Source: Acidobacteriota bacterium (GTDB taxonomy: Bacteria > Acidobacteriota > Terriglobia > Acidiferrales > UBA7541). From it: a DNA stretch of 7,162 nucleotides. Location: assembly GCA_003133505.1 (NCBI GenBank), contig PKXT01000334.1:2049-9210 (forward strand), given 5' to 3'. The position numbers and the translations under genes are program-made. Numbering within the stretch: the stretch's first letter is position 1; the number at the start of each line of letters is the position of its first letter. Below the pieces are notes generated by a model. It was not told where the DNA came from. It did no database searches and was given only the letters and a program-made list of their open reading frames with translations. This document shows, in pieces, positions 5,003 through 7,162 of this stretch.

Positions 5003-5319
5003 TCATTCTAACAGCCTGAGCCACAAACACCCCGGAAGGACAGCCGTGGGTAATCCGGCATCGCGCCAGCCAATTTCACGCTTCAGCGCGCTCGCCAAAG
5101 TAACCGCCGGATTAAAATGAGCGCCGGAAATTGGTCCAGTGCCAGAATCAAGGCTACCAGGGCGGCGCCAGTGGCTACCGAATTGGCCAGCAGCGCAATT
5201 GCGATGTTGCCGCCCGCGAGGCGCTCTCCCATAATGCCCGAGCCAACTATAGCCGCCAGCAGAAAAGCGGTTCCCACGGCTTCCGCGAGGAGTTTTTGCC
5301 AAAAACGCGCGCCGTCCAT
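5003..5319 (-). pseudogene. Broken MIP-family channel gene (aquaporin/glyceroporin type), frameshifted and missing its second half
   Basis: An intact relative would be a six-helix membrane channel of about 220-240 residues with two NPA loops. Channels of this type often sit in arsenic operons, where they pass uncharged arsenite. The ATG at 5319 overlaps the stop of the upstream relic as TAATG. In frame one I read ARFWQKLLAEAVGTAFLLAA (helix 1), then GSGIMGERLAGGN and a second helix up to LILAL. There one base is missing near 5135-5140. The family text resumes in the next frame as GPISGAHFNPAVTLASAL, holding the first NPA, up to GWRDA. After that the sequence stops resembling the family and ends at a TGA (5003-5005) inside the -10 box of the 6S RNA. 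The third frame shows VFVAQAV just before the end, hinting at a second shift. Helices 3-6 and the second NPA are gone, so it cannot be functional. Confidence 0.85.
5005..5013 (-). promoter_or_regulatory. Extended -10 promoter of the 6S RNA
   Basis: On the minus strand TGTTAGAAT gives an extended -10 (TGn plus TAGAAT, 5 of 6 to TATAAT). It places transcription start about 7 bases downstream, around 4998-5001, at the first bases of the 6S closing stem. No TTGACA-like -35 is visible at 16-18 bp, which an extended -10 can compensate. The fit to the predicted RNA 5' end supports the call. Confidence 0.65.
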
Positions 5320-5594
5320 TATTTCCAGCAGCACGCAGGCGTGCAGCAGGAAACCAGAGGCTTCTTGGCCCAGATGTATGCGCTCATAAACTTGCCATCC
5401 ACCAAGGGCGCGATTGCGTCCACATCAATTCCCTGCGCGGCAAGAAATTTGCTTGCGTCCTCCACTTGGTAAATCCGTGTCGGCTCGATTTCGATTTCAA
5501 CGAAGCACGCCGCCGCAAGCTTGTTCCTGTAGTCCTGTTCCTCCAGTGCGCCTGCTACACAGCCCACCCATAGCGCCTTAAAATCTGGCTTTAG
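5319..5594 (-). pseudogene. arsM: Relic of arsenite S-adenosylmethyltransferase, C-terminal third only
   Basis: ArsM methylates arsenite with S-adenosylmethionine. About 91 codons remain, from LKPDFKALW to the TAA at 5319-5321. They read like the family C-terminus: GCVAGALEE, then a helix with KLAAA, IEIEPTRIY, EDASKFL, GIDVDAIAPLVDGKFMSAYI and the cysteine tail SCCTPACC. The Cys in GCVAGAL corresponds to the third arsenite-binding cysteine of known ArsM enzymes. The S-adenosylmethionine-binding domain and the other two arsenic-binding cysteines are absent. Homology begins only about five bases after the stop codon of the acyltransferase gene, so a deletion seems to have removed the first two thirds. 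The frame stays open upstream only as an out-of-frame shadow of the acyltransferase gene. No start codon or ribosome-binding site fits. A usual family Gly (AGF) is Cys here (ACF). Confidence 0.85.
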
Positions 5595-5596
5595 CG

Positions 5597-7162
5597 TTAT
5601 AGCGAACGCACCCGCTCTTCCAGCGCTCGAGTGATTTCTTCCTCCGTAACGCCAGGGGGGAAAACCATTGGCGGCCCAAACGTGACTCGCACCGTGCCAG
5701 GCCGCGCGAACCACTTATGCTCTTGCCGCATTTCGAAAATTCCCGAAATTCTGGCGGGAATCACAGGCACAGCGAGTCGCGACGCCAACAAACCAATCCC
5801 GCTCCGAAACGGGTGAATCTTGCCATCCTGGGTTACTTCACCTTCGGGAAAAATCAGCGTGCTCCAGCCCGCGTCGGTCAGCTCTCCCACGTATGAAGAA
5901 CTCTCCCGAAATCCCACCCGCTTCGGCAGCGGAAAAACATGGAATGCGCTCACCAGCAGGACATACTGGATCCGCCGGTAAACGCGCAACAGCCAATTCA
6001 AGTTCGCTGATGGGCGCCGAAAGTCACGGAGCCGCTCGCCTCCCATCGCAATGGTCAGTCTTCGCCGTAAGCTCGCCGGCAGGCTTGCTAGAATGAGCGC
6101 GGAATCGAAATCGGCGACATGATTGGAAATGACCAGCACGGGGCCAATAACGCCACTCAAGTTTTCTCTTCCGCGCACTCGCGGCGAGGCGAACAGCAGG
6201 ACTGCCGGCCCAACCAGCAGGTAGTAAGCGGCTTCCCGCACGAATCGAGTTACCCATTGCCGCGCCCAGCGGGGATAGTGGAATGGCGCTTGTTGCGGCG
6301 CTGGCGCGCGCAGAAGACTTTCGACCTCCGCGGCCGTTGTGGCTTGGTTGAACGTCGCTTCATCAATCTCGATGTTGTAGCGATCTTCCAGCAAGCTGAG
6401 CAGTTCCACCCTCTCCAGCGATGTGAGGGACGACAGATCGCCCCCCTGGTCCCCCGCCGTCTTGTCCCTTAAAAATCGCGAAAGCCACCCAGATGATTTT
6501 CCGTCTGATTCCCCTGTTGCCGCCCCGCGACCAAATTTATCCTGAGCCGCGCGCTGAATCTCCCGTAGAATCGGTTTCTGGGTTGGAGTGCGCGGGAAAT
6601 CGCTTTCCGGCCAGATGAACCATTTTCGAATTTGCTGAGAGTCCGCCAATGTCGAGTTAGCCGTACGCACCGCTGCCGACGCATCAGTCTGCTGCCGGCG
6701 CAGTAGCAGCGCCGCGCACGCCTCCGCATTTCCTTCGCTTTCGATTCCCACAACCGCGCAATCGCGAATGCCTGGCTGAGACCGTAGCGCCGCTTCCAGG
6801 TCCTCGGGGTGTATGTTCAGGCCTGCTGCGGTCACTATGACGTTCTTGCTGCGGCCGCGAAAATATAGATTTCCCGCAGCGTCCGCTTCACCAAGGTCGC
6901 CGGTATGAAACCAGCCATCCTCGCCTACAACGGACTGATTCCTCCCCCCGTTCCAATAACCAGCAGAGACGTTATCTCCGCGAACCAGAATCTCGCCACC
7001 GGGGCCGAGCCGCACGCCAACCCCGGGCAGAGCCTTTCCCAATGACCGCCGGTTCGTTCGGAACGGATGATTCACACTGATGAGCGAAGCAGTCTCCGTA
7101 AGTCCGTAGCCCTGAATCACCACAAATCCGAGTCTGTCCCAGAAAATTTCCGTCTCGACAGA
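5597..7162 (-). CDS. Acyl-activating enzyme - acyl carrier - lysophospholipid acyltransferase fusion, 5' end missing
   Basis: The frame is open to the right edge, leaving 521 residues (numbered from the edge). Residues 1 to about 205 are the C-terminal part of an ANL-family adenylation enzyme: GYGLTETAS (18-26), HTGDLGE with D89, RGRSKN (102-107), and the C-terminal lysine K196 in PTQK. An acyl-carrier-like domain follows (about 238-285) with SLERVELL. S248 aligns with the phosphopantetheine serine, but Thr replaces the usual preceding Asp. A PlsC-type acyltransferase domain fills about 310-521. It has a membrane-prone segment (YYLLVGPAVLLF), the catalytic HVADFD (H348, D353), FPEGE (438-442) and VPVIPARISG. 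The likely job is to activate a fatty acid, load it on the carrier and acylate a lysophospholipid or glycerophosphate at the inner membrane, as in Aas-like proteins. The substrate is unknown. The C-terminus looks natural and complete, ending just before the ArsM relic. Confidence 0.93.
   Translation of the reverse strand, partial: SVETEIFWDRLGFVVIQGYGLTETASLISVNHPFRTNRRSLGKALPGVGVRLGPGGEILVRGDNVSAGYWNGGRNQSVVGEDGWFHTGDLGEADAAGNLYFRGRSKNVIVTAAGLNIHPEDLEAALRSQPGIRDCAVVGIESEGNAEACAALLLRRQQTDASAAVRTANSTLADSQQIRKWFIWPESDFPRTPTQKPILREIQRAAQDKFGRGAATGESDGKSSGWLSRFLRDKTAGDQGGDLSSLTSLERVELLSLLEDRYNIEIDEATFNQATTAAEVESLLRAPAPQQAPFHYPRWARQWVTRFVREAAYYLLVGPAVLLFASPRVRGRENLSGVIGPVLVISNHVADFDSALILASLPASLRRRLTIAMGGERLRDFRRPSANLNWLLRVYRRIQYVLLVSAFHVFPLPKRVGFRESSSYVGELTDAGWSTLIFPEGEVTQDGKIHPFRSGIGLLASRLAVPVIPARISGIFEMRQEHKWFARPGTVRVTFGPPMVFPPGVTEEEITRALEERVRSL

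Noticed and set aside
4866..5120. Small plus-strand frame over the 6S RNA
   Set aside because: The RNA core and pairing explain this sequence, and the peptide is low-information and has no family features.
5003..5319. An intact small membrane protein of 83 residues instead of a broken channel
   Set aside because: Clear MIP text, including the first NPA, continues in the next frame directly after the break, which shows a frameshift rather than a natural end.
5631..6472. Plus-strand frames opposite the acyltransferase fusion
   Set aside because: These are shadows of a gene whose catalytic motifs are all visible on the minus strand.
1..7162. CRISPR array, insertion sequence, transposase, integrase or tRNA/rRNA gene
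   Set aside because: No regularly spaced repeats, terminal inverted repeats with a transposase frame, or RNA-gene motifs other than 6S were seen on either strand.

Overview
The window is a bacterial chromosomal segment around the replication-initiation genes. Every gene I can support lies on the minus strand. In transcription order (right to left) they are: an acyl-activating enzyme/ACP/acyltransferase fusion cut by the right edge, the decayed tail of an arsenic-methylation gene, a broken aquaporin-type gene, a 6S RNA gene, a YmdB-type metallophosphoesterase, an exported six-bladed propeller protein, dnaA, and dnaN cut by the left edge. The organism looks like a free-living, moderately GC-rich bacterium with a diderm-style gene set. 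The tone of the DnaA, ArsM and ligase-ACP-PlsC sequences makes Acidobacteriota my best guess, but this is inference without a database search.

Origin region (1-2750). dnaN and dnaA are separated by 284 bp, and 323 bp separate dnaA from the propeller gene. Both spacers carry DnaA-box-like words. The upstream spacer has two exact TTWTNCACA boxes, a helically phased run of four CCACA words, and an opposed pair of TGTGGAAAT words just before dnaA. The dnaA-dnaN spacer repeats 15 bases of the upstream array exactly and holds a 40-bp stretch that is 80% A+T. This resembles a bipartite oriC with dnaA in the middle.

Housekeeping block (2750-5013). The propeller protein, a YmdB-like 2',3'-cyclic nucleotide phosphodiesterase and a roughly 189-nt 6S RNA follow one another. 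The 6S RNA is shown by an invariant 15-base core, a perfect 8-bp closing stem, a branched terminal arm and an extended -10 promoter. It does not appear as a protein-coding gene, so coding-only annotation would miss it.

Scar and lipid gene (5003-7162). Between the 6S promoter and the acyltransferase stop codon lie about 590 bp of gene wreckage: the C-terminal third of an arsenite methyltransferase, overlapping by one base (TAATG) the first half of a MIP-family channel that has a frameshift and no second half. This is what remains of an arsenic-detoxification operon. The large fusion protein at the right edge probably activates a fatty acid, loads it on its own carrier domain and transfers it to a lysophospholipid.

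I see no complete novel defence or mobile system, CRISPR array, insertion sequence, tRNA or rRNA here. The points of most interest are the origin architecture with an unusual DnaA DNA-reading motif, the 6S RNA, and the arsenic-operon relic touching the 6S promoter.
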